64,000 bases of DNA from Scedosporium boydii (Eukaryota > Ascomycota > Sordariomycetes > Microascales > Microascaceae). Location of the stretch: contig NJFT01000003.1 in NCBI GenBank assembly GCA_002221725.1, positions 186,001-250,000 of the forward strand, given 5' to 3'. Positions 31,601 through 42,087 of the stretch are shown here, in pieces; position 1 is the stretch's first letter, and each line of letters starts with the position of its first letter. Below the pieces are notes generated by a model that saw nothing but the letters and a program-made list of their open reading frames with translations, searched no databases and was not told the DNA's origin. The position numbers and the translations under genes are program-made.

Positions 31601-34600
31601 CGTTTGTCTCTTCTCTTTTTACTCTGTGAAAAGATCCCAGGAATGCGACGCCAGCTTGGACTTCGTAAACCTGAAAGTCGGAGTCGAAACTTAGTTTAGT
31701 TCATATGCGCCAGTAGTGCAAAAGCAACGGAGATGTTTCTAGCGTCATACCAAGATTGGAAAAGGGGTTGTGGAAACAGCAGTGGGGAGGGAGACTAAAA
31801 ATATCCACAAGCCTCTTTGCAAAGGCGTAGTCTCTGTCGAAAGAAAGCAAGCTCACGAGATTATAAACTAGTGTACCAAGTAAACTCGACGAGTCTTTTA
31901 GCTTCGGGTACATGAGGTCATAAAACGGTCTCCCACGTATCCATTGAGAAAAGGCCTTTGTCTCGTAATCGAGTCGTGGCTTCCTCCACCTCGGTGCCTT
32001 GGAATCTGGGATCTGCACCAGAGCATACCGTAGCACAAATAGTACACTAGTAATTATCCACGTATAATGGGACGCTAATGCGCATTGCCATGGAGGATAA
32101 ACGTCACCTGGTATGAATTGGAATTGTATAGTTTACAAAGGTAATCTAGATTGATTTGTCTCTCTGACTCAGGGAACAGACCTTCTTCATCATCTAGGTT
32201 GGCTGCCTTCTCTTACATTCGGAGAGCCGCAACTATGTAAGGACGAATTTAGTGAAGAACACTGAAGCAATTTGCTGCTAGGTGACGATACTTCGCCCTT
32301 CATCGTGTTCTTGGTTGATCTTCACTGTCCAAGTACATAAACTACAAAGCAGTGACGGACCTTGTCCTCCGAATCGTGGGGAGATCCCTGATCGAGTTAA
32401 ATAACTATCGTGCCACGAACCCAGAATCATGGGCGACGCTAGCGCTGGAATTGCCAGATTACGAGCAGAAGTGGAGGTACTAGAATGTGGGAAGGGACAC
32501 TTCACTCTTTCATGCACCACGAAGTACTTGTACAAGTACAAATAATAGGCGAGAAAACACTTCCAGTTTGTGACCGATGCCTGTTTCTGGGAAGGCAAAG
32601 TGCGAACAGTGGAGATGTTCATCTGCAGGACAGCTCGTAGTGCGTTTCATGTTTGACAACCTGGTCCTGTTCCCTGGCAAAGTGGCTTGGAGAGCAAAAA
32701 TATCATGATTCTTCGTTCTGGGAGAAGCGTGCCATCCAGAGACGATACTTCGTTCGAAGCGTCAATCAGGCTGACATTCTAGACACGCATCGATCGCCTG
32801 GCCATGCCACTCATAGATTACAGTAGGGGCCCTGTGTCTAAGACACGAGGACTTGATAGATGTAGGGAATAGAAGTGACGCATTGTCGTGAATCGTGAAA
32901 TCAATAATCAATGCTTCGAAGTAGAGGCCAACCGAAATGGCCTTTTTTTTTTTTTTTTTTTGGTTATCTTTCAAGCTTCCTTCGAAGTTGAGGCTCCTGC
33001 TTGATGGGGTTAGCAGACGGCTCAAACTCTGGTCTCGACACAGTAACACTCAAGACAGTGCCAGTGAAATCCTGAGGACTGGGTCGAGGGATGCAAGGAA
33101 AGAACCCAGCTATGTGAGGAAGTAAGGATTGCCTGCCTCTTTTAAATTAGGACTTTCAAGGGATTATGCGACGAAGACGTGTGTCGTTTTAGCTCCCAGA
33201 ATCGTGAGGGGGATTCGCGTCGAGATGCCCCCGAATTGAAAGAGAGCATATTAAAACGAACCAAAAGACGATCGACAGGATTTCCCTTGCTTCCCGCCCG
33301 AGATAATCCTCCGCACTCACGAACTCATTCCGCGCATTGAAAGCATTGATGAGCCAAATATCACAATACGAGGGGTAATAATCTGGCAAGTCACACGGGG
33401 TACGAAGTAGCTGATCTGGGGAACCCACACCCTCTGCAAGGTAAAAAGGGCTCCTTCATCCTGTCTGATGTCATTTCGGTGCATGGTGTGTTGGTCAAAC
33501 TTAATGATGCCTGTGAACTCTGGTTATCTCAGAGCCGAACACACTCTTTACTGGATAATCTTCTACTTCTACAGAGCAGAAGCAAGGCTCGGCGTCCAGC
33601 GTCCTTCGTACGAAGTATGTGTGGTAAACTGGAAAGAGAGCATGGCAAAAAGTCGAGAAGCAGTGCATTTGCGAAGTATACGAGAGTGCGACACGAGGTA
33701 ACAATGGTCACAGAAAACGAGGTTGGAAGGACCTTGCCGGGTACAAGACAACTACCCGCTTTGATTGGTCGTTCTGTCTGTGCACGCACAAATCATTCTT
33801 ACCCCTTTTTCGAGATGAGCATTGATCAATGTTCTTGCCAAGATGAACCTGATGAGAGACATAGGTTATCCATAACTGTACTTCTTATCCACTAGTAAAT
33901 TGCAGTCTCATAAGTACATAATGCCAAGCTCATGTCACTTTTGTCGTTCCACCACCTCTCTTCTAGCGCCAGGTACGATCTGCACTAGTGCTGTGTACAC
34001 ACAGCTGCACAAAAAGCCTTGTGCAGGCCTCAGGTGGTTAGGCATGGCGGTGACCCTGCGCATGTCCTCCTCAGGCCGGGTTTATGATGTACACTTGTAC
34101 CTGCTCGGACCCCCGATTTTGGCACCATCGAACCTTCTCATTGGCCCCAGCCGTGTCTAAGCCCCCTGTTTGCTGCTCTCCTCGAGCTCGCCCGGCTGCC
34201 CTTGCAGGACGTGCCTCTTTGAAGTACGAGTACTTCGTCATCCCCTCATCTTATCAGTGTTGGGTCGCAACATTGCTGGAAAAGTTATGTACTATCAATG
34301 TCAACATTGAACCTGGTCTCGTGGTGTGGTATTGCCATCCCTCAATTGGAGACGCCTTCCATACGATAATTACCCATTGCACATGTAACATTGTAACATT
34401 GCGAGGGTTGTAACCAACCAACGCCCTCTTCTGTAATTCTCCAACTGTTCCTTCCTCTGTGGAGTCTGGTCTCCCCTGCTCTGGCCCCTGGTCGCCCTTC
34501 ATTTTCAGGTTGCGAGGCTCAACCAAGCCTGGAAGTGACGAGGGACACTGCCTTCCTTCCTCCCAGTCCCTCAGTCCCTCCCGTGCTCTGTTTTCCACCT

Positions 34601-35520
34601 TCCACCCAAAAGGGAAACGGGCCTGTGGGTATTGGCAAAAAGCAAGCGCTGGACACAATCCCTGCCTGCATTGGTCTATCCAACTTGTCAATCCTGGCTT
34701 GGACCGTTTGACTCTCCACCTCTCTTCACCGATTGTTCCTTTTCCTTTCTCATCCTCCTTTCCATCGACACGCGAATCGTGAAAGGGACATATCCTAGAA
34801 TACGGTGTATTCATCCCAATCACTTTCTTTTCCATCCGACGATTTTCTGGTGTTTCGAAGCTGGTCGACGTCCTCAGCCGGTTCGGTCTGTCATCTTTTC
34901 GGTACGAATTTATCCCCTTCAGTTGTTTCCGCGTTGCTCCCTCGCTTGCCCCTTTCCCACCCCCATCCCACAATAACCCTCCGAGATCTGCGACACTCCG
35001 GCCCTCAGAATATAGCTTGTTCGCCCGTTTCCCTTCTCCTACGAAGGAAGTAAACAGGCTTTGGACAAACATTGTTCTGTCGATCTTTCTAACACAGCAG
35101 GACTAGGACAGCCACAGCTCGACTATCATTCCTTCCATTCTCTTTCCACGGACGCCGCATCGCAGCTTGGTCTGTAGACTTCGCCTTCTTCTTTCCCCGT
35201 TTTCCTATCCGTTCGATTTGGCCCGATTGAGAGAGAGATCGAGAGCATCAATCCTGGCGTTTCGCGATTGAACCCGATATTCCTCGTTCTCCCGATTCGA
35301 AACCCGCGAAGAAGACGAAATTGGGACTACATTCTTCCATACACCGGTCAACTCCAATCTCTGAATTGCCGCTCTTTTCGTGTCCATTTTTCAGCCTAGT
35401 TGTTTCCGCGCGATGCAGTTTTGAGAATACGTTTTAAGAGCGAGGCAACCATTCTACTCGTTTACTTGTTCGGGGGATTTGATTCGACCCACTTGAGAGC
35501 CTCAACGAAGCGTCTCGAGG
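28634..35520. other. Gene-poor stretch of about 6.9 kb
   Basis: I find no supported gene. Open frames are short, overlap on both strands and lack recognisable motifs. At 30014-30345 there is a plus-strand frame starting MADQAGFDDEEVAGADQGLL that reads to a TAG at about 30183 and then on to about 30345; it could be a relic of unknown type. Short perfect palindromes occur at 31229-31248, 32524-32539 and 33604-33615. A 22-base T-run lies at about 32943. From about 34400 the sequence becomes strongly pyrimidine-rich and is probably the promoter and long 5' leader of the Kelch-like gene. Confidence 0.45.
31229..31248. repeat. Perfect 20-base palindrome TACGAAGTAATTACTTCGTA
   Basis: The sequence equals its own reverse complement over 20 bases. 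The half-site TACGAAGTA / TACTTCGTA recurs elsewhere in the intergenic DNA (33401-33409, 33609-33617, 42602-42610), so this is part of a dispersed motif. Confidence 0.85.
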
Positions 35521-37761
35521 ATGGCTGTCCCCGATCCTCCAGTGCCGCTGGAGAACGTGTGTGGCGTGATCTACAAAAACGCCTTTTACATCTACTCACC
35601 GACCGCCTTCCTACGATTGAAGTTGGAACCTGGTGCGGAATGGGAACAATTGCCCAGTGGCGTGTCTGTCAATGGTGGTGTTTGTGTAGGGTCGACACCA
35701 ACCGACGCAAGTCGTGCAGGTCTTTATATTGTGGGTGGCGTTGGGCCCAGTGATGACTATAAAGGCCTTCAGAAATTCACCTTTTCCACGGGCAAATGGG
35801 AATCCATCTCTCCCGTCACTACCGACGTTCAGAACCGTCGATGGCACGGTGCCACTTACCTCGACAGCTCCAACTCTATCCTAGTCTATGCGGGTACCCA
35901 GAATGGTGTAGAGGGTCTCTCATCGCAGACGTTCACGATTAATGCCGAAGCGCCCTACGATGTCACGTCCTTCGATTCCAGCGCGCCGCCTGTCATTTCG
36001 CCCTTGTTGCTGCCATGGTCTAATTCCGACGCTGTCATGGTTGGTGGAAGTATTGAAAATCGGAGGGTGATGTTGTTTAGCAAGGAGAACAATGGGTGGA
36101 GGGATTCTGGTGCTACCATGGCTGATCCGATTCCCAAAGGTTCCGCCGAGATCAAGGGGTTGATCATGAGCGGAGATGATGGCAGCAAGAGCTTGTACAC
36201 GTTCGACATGACTCAAGCCCCAAACCTTGTTCGCCGAATTGTGCTCCTCGACGGCACGGGTGCCCCTGTAGCAGACTCTCCGACCGTTATTGCGAGAAGC
36301 TTAGACATTCTCGAAGCCCGTCAATCCAGCGGATCCCTAACGGCCGACCGGTGGCCAACATACAATGACACCCTCGCCCCCGGCGATACTCGGGTGAACT
36401 ACGCGGCGGCGACCGACCCCACGGGAACCGTATTCTTCGCTGGTGGCAACTCGGATCATACGCTGTGCATCTTCGATGCCCGGGAGAACAGCTGGGTCAA
36501 TGCGACAGAACTCTTCGCGGATCAGAAAGTACTCGGTTCCCTGTCAGCCACGAGCAGCTCCGGCGTCGCTAGCACCACGGCCACTTCTTCCGCCACCTCT
36601 TCGTCTACCGCAGATCTCGGAGTCGGTGTCGGCGGCACCGACGCGGAAAGCAGCACCAAGGAGGATGCGTATCCGCTAAGCTCCAACACCATTCTTGGCA
36701 TCGTTCTCGGATCTATTGTTGGCATAATGCTCATTCTTGGGCTTCTCTTGTTCTTGATCAGGAGACGCAGATCGAAAGCACGCCCCAAGGAGCCGGTCAA
36801 CGACGGATCTTCGAGCATCGAAAAGGGTGGCCTCGACTTCGCTGACATGGCGGCGGCGGGTAAGAAGGGTTACCTCAGGGGTCATCAACCTCAAGACTCG
36901 GCGGGATCCTACTCGTCCATGGCCATTCTCATGGGCAAGGTGAACCAACAGAACAGGAGCCTAGGCAGGCAGCCCAGCAACGGCACCCTCCGAAGTTCGA
37001 TTAGCAGCATCTACAACAAGGAATTCAAGAGCACGATCAGCAAGCCTATTCCCCAGGAGACCCAACAATATCCACCCCCTCAGATCCGCGCATCGCCCGA
37101 GCCCGGCGATCGTGTGACCGTATTTGGCCCCAGCCTCACAACGAAGGCGCCCCCTCCGCGACCTCCCCGAGGCGACGCCACCTTGTCTAGTGCGCTGGAA
37201 CCGGCGCGTCGAAGCTCGGGCTGGAATAGGTACTGGTCTGGCGGAAGCGCGCTCAACATTCTAGGATTCGGCAATAACAAGCGGGCAACGGTGGATTCGG
37301 ACCAGAGCTCACGGTATTCGGACCAGACCAAGAGTCGAATCACGCAGGACTCGGCAACGGTCCCTCCTCTTCAAATCGAAGGCCGGCCCGAGCTGAACCG
37401 CGTCAACTCTGGGAGCCCAACCGTAGCACACTACCCGGCCCGTATCCCGATGAGGGAGGGCATGACTGGTAAGATTGAGCGGCCTGTATCACAGGCCTCT
37501 TCCGGTTATTCGAGCGGTATTCCCGCTAGTGTTGCGGATATTTGGGACCCCACTTCCGTCAAGAAGCCTTGGGGCACCGACCGTGCGCCTGGCTCTGCAT
37601 ATGGTGGTGCGACGCAAGGGGGTTACCAGTCTGCCCTGGATCCTAGTTCGACGAGCGCGGGCGCCCATCGCAGCGGTGTCAGCCAACAGCCACAACTCTC
37701 CCTAGCCAACACATCTTCGGACATGAGTTGGCTCAACCTGGGCGAGTATCGACGCGGTTGA
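35521..37761 (+). CDS. Kelch-like beta-propeller protein with one membrane segment
   Basis: This intronless gene encodes 746 residues. The N-terminal 350 or so residues carry Kelch-type repeats (AGLYIVGGVG, RRWHGATYLDSSNSILVYAG, DAVMVGGS, GTVFFAGGNSDHTLCIFD). A Ser/Thr-rich stalk follows (about 355-385), then a single transmembrane helix at about 389-414 (ILGIVLGSIVGIMLILGLLL) with a positively charged stop-transfer RRRRSKAR. The tail of some 330 residues is disordered and Ser/Pro-rich, with SH3-like proline motifs (APPPRPPRGD). No clear signal peptide is seen at the chosen ATG, so the propeller side is uncertain. Public annotation often labels such proteins as a pre-mRNA splicing factor CLF1; the sequence here gives no support for that. 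The leader upstream is long and CT-rich, as for many highly expressed fungal genes. Confidence 0.8.
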   Translation: MAVPDPPVPLENVCGVIYKNAFYIYSPTAFLRLKLEPGAEWEQLPSGVSVNGGVCVGSTPTDASRAGLYIVGGVGPSDDYKGLQKFTFSTGKWESISPVTTDVQNRRWHGATYLDSSNSILVYAGTQNGVEGLSSQTFTINAEAPYDVTSFDSSAPPVISPLLLPWSNSDAVMVGGSIENRRVMLFSKENNGWRDSGATMADPIPKGSAEIKGLIMSGDDGSKSLYTFDMTQAPNLVRRIVLLDGTGAPVADSPTVIARSLDILEARQSSGSLTADRWPTYNDTLAPGDTRVNYAAATDPTGTVFFAGGNSDHTLCIFDARENSWVNATELFADQKVLGSLSATSSSGVASTTATSSATSSSTADLGVGVGGTDAESSTKEDAYPLSSNTILGIVLGSIVGIMLILGLLLFLIRRRRSKARPKEPVNDGSSSIEKGGLDFADMAAAGKKGYLRGHQPQDSAGSYSSMAILMGKVNQQNRSLGRQPSNGTLRSSISSIYNKEFKSTISKPIPQETQQYPPPQIRASPEPGDRVTVFGPSLTTKAPPPRPPRGDATLSSALEPARRSSGWNRYWSGGSALNILGFGNNKRATVDSDQSSRYSDQTKSRITQDSATVPPLQIEGRPELNRVNSGSPTVAHYPARIPMREGMTGKIERPVSQASSGYSSGIPASVADIWDPTSVKKPWGTDRAPGSAYGGATQGGYQSALDPSSTSAGAHRSGVSQQPQLSLANTSSDMSWLNLGEYRRG

Positions 37762-40199
37762 GATCATCACACTTGGACAACCGGCTCACTTAACGAACAC
37801 GTCGACTCGGGCAGTTTCGATGTTCCAAACTCACGATATGACTGATGGCCGGCTATGAATGCTGATCTGCGTTTATGGCGACTTGACCAGCGGTCCGCAT
37901 GTACACCAAACATTCTTTCTCCTTTTGTTTTTACGCATTTTGGGACAACATCCTCGCCCCCATAACAGCCGGAATAGAGATGGAGGGAAAACATATTTCA
38001 ACGGCTCTCGTTTAGACGGACTCACTATGAGGCGACCACATAGTTTTTCTAACCTCCTTACCCTTGATATTCATCAATCACTCGTCCTGCATTTTCAACC
38101 ACAGCGACGGCGCCAGTTTCTTTCCTCGACCCCCCCTTTCCCGATGGTCGTACCATCGCAGTCTCCCCGGGCCAGACCCGTGTGTTTCTCAGGCCTGGTT
38201 CTTAGCGAGCGAGTGAACAAAGTCTGTGAAGATGCCATGTAAATATGGCACCCGAAAAATTCACAGGCTCCTCCTCTCGGGTATCTGGACTGGTTTCGTT
38301 TTCCCTTGGCCCTTGGCGCCGTCTTCTATCTCTCTGCCTCTCTCTTTTTTCCCTCTTGGTCTTCTTACTCTGTCTGGTGTTTTCTTTTCTCGACTCTCCT
38401 TGAGCACCTTATCCTACTTTTGTCTGTCACACATTTTTCCTTGTTCATTGTACATTTAGAAGGCTGGCTCTGGATCTGGCCGTTTGCATTCATTGTCCGT
38501 TGTTTTCTCTGCACCGCCGAGCTTGTCCTTTTTTTCTTCTCTTTTTTCTCGGTTCTTCCAATCTTGAAACTTTTGTGATACCATCAGCGGTCTGTCACGT
38601 TGGGCGAGGTAATCGGTGTCTGGGGATGATACTCCGGGGGCTTGAGGTGGCATGCATTCAAGAAGTTGATGCATCTAGCATGGGGTAGGTGTAGGGGTTG
38701 AAGGGTGGCTGGCGGCTTCATCGTGTTGCGTGTGTTTCCGGTTGCTCTGTCTTTGAGTAGCAACAAAAACAAGCATAGGAAGGCTGGAAGCAAGGGGGGC
38801 CAAGCAGTCAAATGAAGGCCTGGAGATGGTAGGGGATGGATCTAGAGCCTTGTCGTTTGATGCTTGGTGGGAAGTCGGTCTTGGACGCGAGCGTCGCAGC
38901 GCGTAGCTAGTAGTAATATTGACCGCTTTCTTGTTTAAGTTTTTGAATGTTGTGACTGTACTCTCTGCGGTTCTTGTCGTCCTGATCAAAGATACGGATT
39001 CTGCAACCAGAAGTCCGTGATGGGAAAGTATGTGCAGATCTTGGGTCCAGGAAAGCGATTAAGTGGGAGAGAAACTTCGTGCAGCAGCGAAGGGTCTGTT
39101 AGCGTCTGACTACTACGCAAGGCCAACTCTTTCCTTCTGCTTCCTTTCCTTGACTCGTGCCCCTTGTCATCAAATGCTATCACTCGAGATAAGTTGTGAG
39201 AGTAGGATTCTTCGATACATGGAGTTTCCTCTCCTCTCCCTTCCCTCGAATGGTGTGCTGTCGCGTTAAATGCGTCCTACTTCGAGAAACTAGAGGGAGA
39301 TGCAAATAAAACTCGAGAATTCGAGAAACTCTACGAGGCTTTTATTTCGTTTTATTGCATTTTATTTTATTTTTTTCTTTCTTCTTGAACCTCACAGAAA
39401 ATGCAGTGGTGTTCAAGAGGTTCATCGCATCTCAGGCTCTGTTTGACGCGTTCTGGAAAGGCTCCGATTAATTGTGGGGCTCTCCCGGCAGATCTGACAG
39501 GCTCAAGGTCGCTGGGGAAGGCGCCACTCGAGACACGCGACGAGCCGCAACCAGATATTTTTTATTTTCTTGGAGACACATCACATAATCCTCACCTCCA
39601 TTCAATTGTTCTCTTTCCACCGACATCTTTAACCTCTTCCATTTCATATCCCTCCTTGTTATTTTCCCACCCTGTGTGTCAACAAAAGAATTTTCTACCT
39701 GTATTTTTGTAGAGCTCTAGAATTTTCTCCGACACAAGCTCCCCTTGTAAACTTTAGGTACGAAGGAATCCCATTATCCACAATATCAAGCTTCAATTCT
39801 TAACTGACCTTGACAGCATCTCTCCCCTCCCGAGAAGATTCTTCAACCTATTGGAGGTCTTCTTTGTCTCAAATAGGTAGGCTGCTCCCCTTAACCAGAA
39901 GACAAGCAACTGCAGGACCGGTTAAGGCGCTGACTCTAGGACTTAGTGAAGCAACCATCAAGCTGTACATTGCTTTCCCACCTGGAGACTCTTCCTACAA
40001 GAGTTCTAGCCAGCAACGGATTGTCAGTAGGTTTTCCTCCTCTACATCTCTCCATTCCCTGCTTGCCAATTTCGACTAACCCTTGTACGTCCTACAGACC
40101 ACGACCCCGAACTCGAGCCCCGAACCCGAGCGCAACACGCCTCACCGCAATTACCCCACGAACCCAAACCACAAGCCTCAATTGAGCAACACCGACAAC
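37762..40199. other. Intergenic: 3' UTR, promoter and leader of the Apq12-like gene
   Basis: 2.4 kb without a supported gene. Pyrimidine-rich blocks occur at 38280-38580 and 39590-39720. An in-frame extension upstream of the Apq12-like ATG, from about 40083, is Pro/Asn/Thr-rich and looks like leader; a TCCTACAG at about 40090-40097 could be the acceptor of a leader intron. Confidence 0.4.
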
Positions 40200-40568
40200 A
40201 TGGCCGACCAAGCCTCCAAGACATTCCAATACATCTACGACTACACCCAATCCACTGCCGGCGAGCCTCTCTTCCTCGCCCTCCAGTCCTCCCTGAGCAC
40301 GATCCTCACCATCGTCCTCTGCCTCGTCATCGCATCCTACGTCCGCCGCCTCGTCGCTTTCATCTGGAGTCTAACTATCAACGTCATCATGGCCCTCGTT
40401 GTCGCCTCCGTCGCGGCCGCTGTGTTCCAGATGGGTCCCGAGCAGACTCTTCGCATCGCTTGGGACAAGGTCAGCTTCGCTATCGCATATGGCGTCGAGT
40501 TAGCTAAGTTCTTTTGGAGCGAGTGGGAGAAGTTTGAGCAGCAGTCTCAGAAGAGTGGAAAGTATTAA
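40200..40568 (+). CDS. Apq12-like nuclear envelope/pore biogenesis protein
   Basis: A single-exon gene of 122 residues. It has two hydrophobic segments, about residues 28-50 (LSTILTIVLCLVIASYVRRL) and 55-75 (TINVIMALVVASVAAAVFQM), followed by an amphipathic, aromatic-rich end (GVELAKFFWSEWEKFEQQ). This arrangement, with RRLVxFxxxL between the two segments and WxxEWxxxE at the end, matches the fungal Apq12 family of ER/nuclear-envelope proteins needed for nuclear pore biogenesis and membrane lipid balance. The start ATG lies in a good context (ACAACATGG). Size is normal for the family. The assignment rests on pattern, not on a search. Confidence 0.6.
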   Translation: MADQASKTFQYIYDYTQSTAGEPLFLALQSSLSTILTIVLCLVIASYVRRLVAFIWSLTINVIMALVVASVAAAVFQMGPEQTLRIAWDKVSFAIAYGVELAKFFWSEWEKFEQQSQKSGKY

Positions 40569-41102
40569 GCAGGGATACGAGTTGCCCTTTTTGTTTTCGG
40601 ATTTTTATTTCATGAAAGCGTCTGTTTTTTTATGATAGGAAGGGCAGCGGTAGAGTTCTGTTCGGGGCTTATTTGTTGCAGCCCGGACATGATATCCTCT
40701 CGCCCCCCCCCTTATTGAACTTGGAAGTTTAGTTGTTCTTTTTCTTCACGCCTGTTTCATGCCATGGAAGGGATCATGACTTGATGGCCAGTTGTAACAG
40801 GATGGCATGTGGCGTTTACGGTACAAAAGGCACGGTAGCATATGCATTGAGCTCGTTTTTCACCATCTAGTCTTTACACGTCGCGTGAGGCATAGTTTGG
40901 AGCATCTCGTGTTTTTGGTAACGTGTAGATAAACAGAAACAAGTCTTTTGAACGCCGATGCCATGCAAATGCTATGTAAACCACAAGGATATCTCTCCAT
41001 CTATGCAACGAACACCATAGACACAGACAAGCCCTTCCATCCCAAAACCAAAACCCCAAGCTACCTCCGTTTTTATCCCTTCGTGCCCTCAATATCTCCT
41101 TG
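40569..41102. other. Convergent 3' region between the Apq12-like gene and gpn3
   Basis: About 530 bases, AT-rich, containing a C-run (CCCCCCCC at about 40705) and T-runs. It is consistent with two facing 3' untranslated regions. No gene was seen. Confidence 0.45.
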
Positions 41103-42087
41103 CTACTCCTCATCAACTTCAATCTCGTCATTCGGCTCCCTAGGTTCCTGAGCCTCGTGGTACTGTATTACGTCGTCGATGTGACTGAGCACCGCCCCAA
41201 TACTATCCTCATCCGTCAAATCGAGAGTCAAAAAGTTCACCATGCTAAAGCTCTCAATCAGCCCGGCAACAGCCCTGTTCAGCCTCCTGAAACTCGCACC
41301 CTTCATAACAGCCTTCCTCTCCGCCGGGTTGACGCCAAACTCCGCCTCCTCCTCGTCCTCCTCTGCGCCCTCTTCCCTCATCCTCGCCCTCTCGATAGGA
41401 TCGGTATCCAACAGCGCAGAATCAGGTGTCAAAAAATCTTCCAGATCCCTCTTCTTAATCTGACCCTTAACCAAATCCATCTTGGAAAGGATATTCAAAT
41501 GTGGCACTTCGAGCATAAGCATAGCACTCATAGCGCTCAACGTGCCTGCAAAAAACTTCGCCCTATCCAGCACAAAAGTCGATTCAATAAGGTATGCAGC
41601 GCAAAGACGCACGTCCAAAGCTCCCGGGCGCGAGAGGAAGCGCACGAGGTTCGGCACGATGGGAATATGCGTGTACAGCTCGATCTGGCCCGGCATGTCG
41701 ATGATGATGAGGTACTCTTCGGTGAGTGAGTCGAGAGCTTCGGTAAGGAAGTCGAGGTTTTCCATGAGGAACTCGAAGCAGTAGACGAGGCCGCCGTTGG
41801 GGCCGTAGCCTATGTCCATGGCGTCTTCGAGTGTGATGAGCTCTTTGATGTCGAGGTCGGGTTGGTGTTCGAAGGTTTCGGCGGCGGGGTCGAGGTTGAT
41901 GTAGAAGGTGGAGCGGCGGTTGAGGTGGAGGTGGGTTATGAGGTTGGCGCAGAAGGTGGACTATATATTGCAAGAGAAGGGATTGTTAGTGTCATGCCAT
42001 GATCTCTCTTTTGAGTATCATTTCGAGATTGAAGCACACCTTGCCAGCCCCCGCCGGCCCCATTATCATGACTCCAAACTTGCTCAT
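41103..42087 (-). CDS. gpn3: GPN-loop GTPase 3
   Basis: Two exons, 42087-42040 (16 codons) and 41960-41103, give 301 residues. Gpn3 is a GTPase that, with Gpn1/Npa3 and Gpn2, is needed for assembly and nuclear import of RNA polymerase II. The intron splits the P-loop exactly: MSKFGVMIMGPAGAGK in exon 1 and STFCANLITHLHLN in exon 2. Next come INLDPAAETFEHQPDLDI, the GPN motif in DIGYGPNGGLVYCFEF, the G3-like DMPGQIELYTHIP, LCAAYLIESTFVLDRAKFFA and the G4-like NILSKMDLVKGQ. The tail is acidic. All motifs are intact and the length is usual for fungi (about 285-305). An in-frame extension upstream of the ATG is not conserved-looking. Confidence 0.95.

Noticed and set aside
32943..32962. Homopolymer T-run as a possible terminator or retroposon tail
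   Set aside because: No adjacent small-RNA or coding sequence and no flanking duplication were found; treated as simple sequence.
33006..33075. tRNA-Leu-like look (GGTTAGCAGACGGCTCAAACTCTGG)
   Set aside because: I could not fold a closed acceptor stem or find a proper T-loop (GGTTCRANYCC); no tRNA in the window could be supported.
34254..35072. 272-codon minus-strand open frame
   Set aside because: It lies opposite the pyrimidine-rich leader of the Kelch-like gene, has no recognisable motif and a basic, purine-derived composition; its length is explained by the biased base composition.
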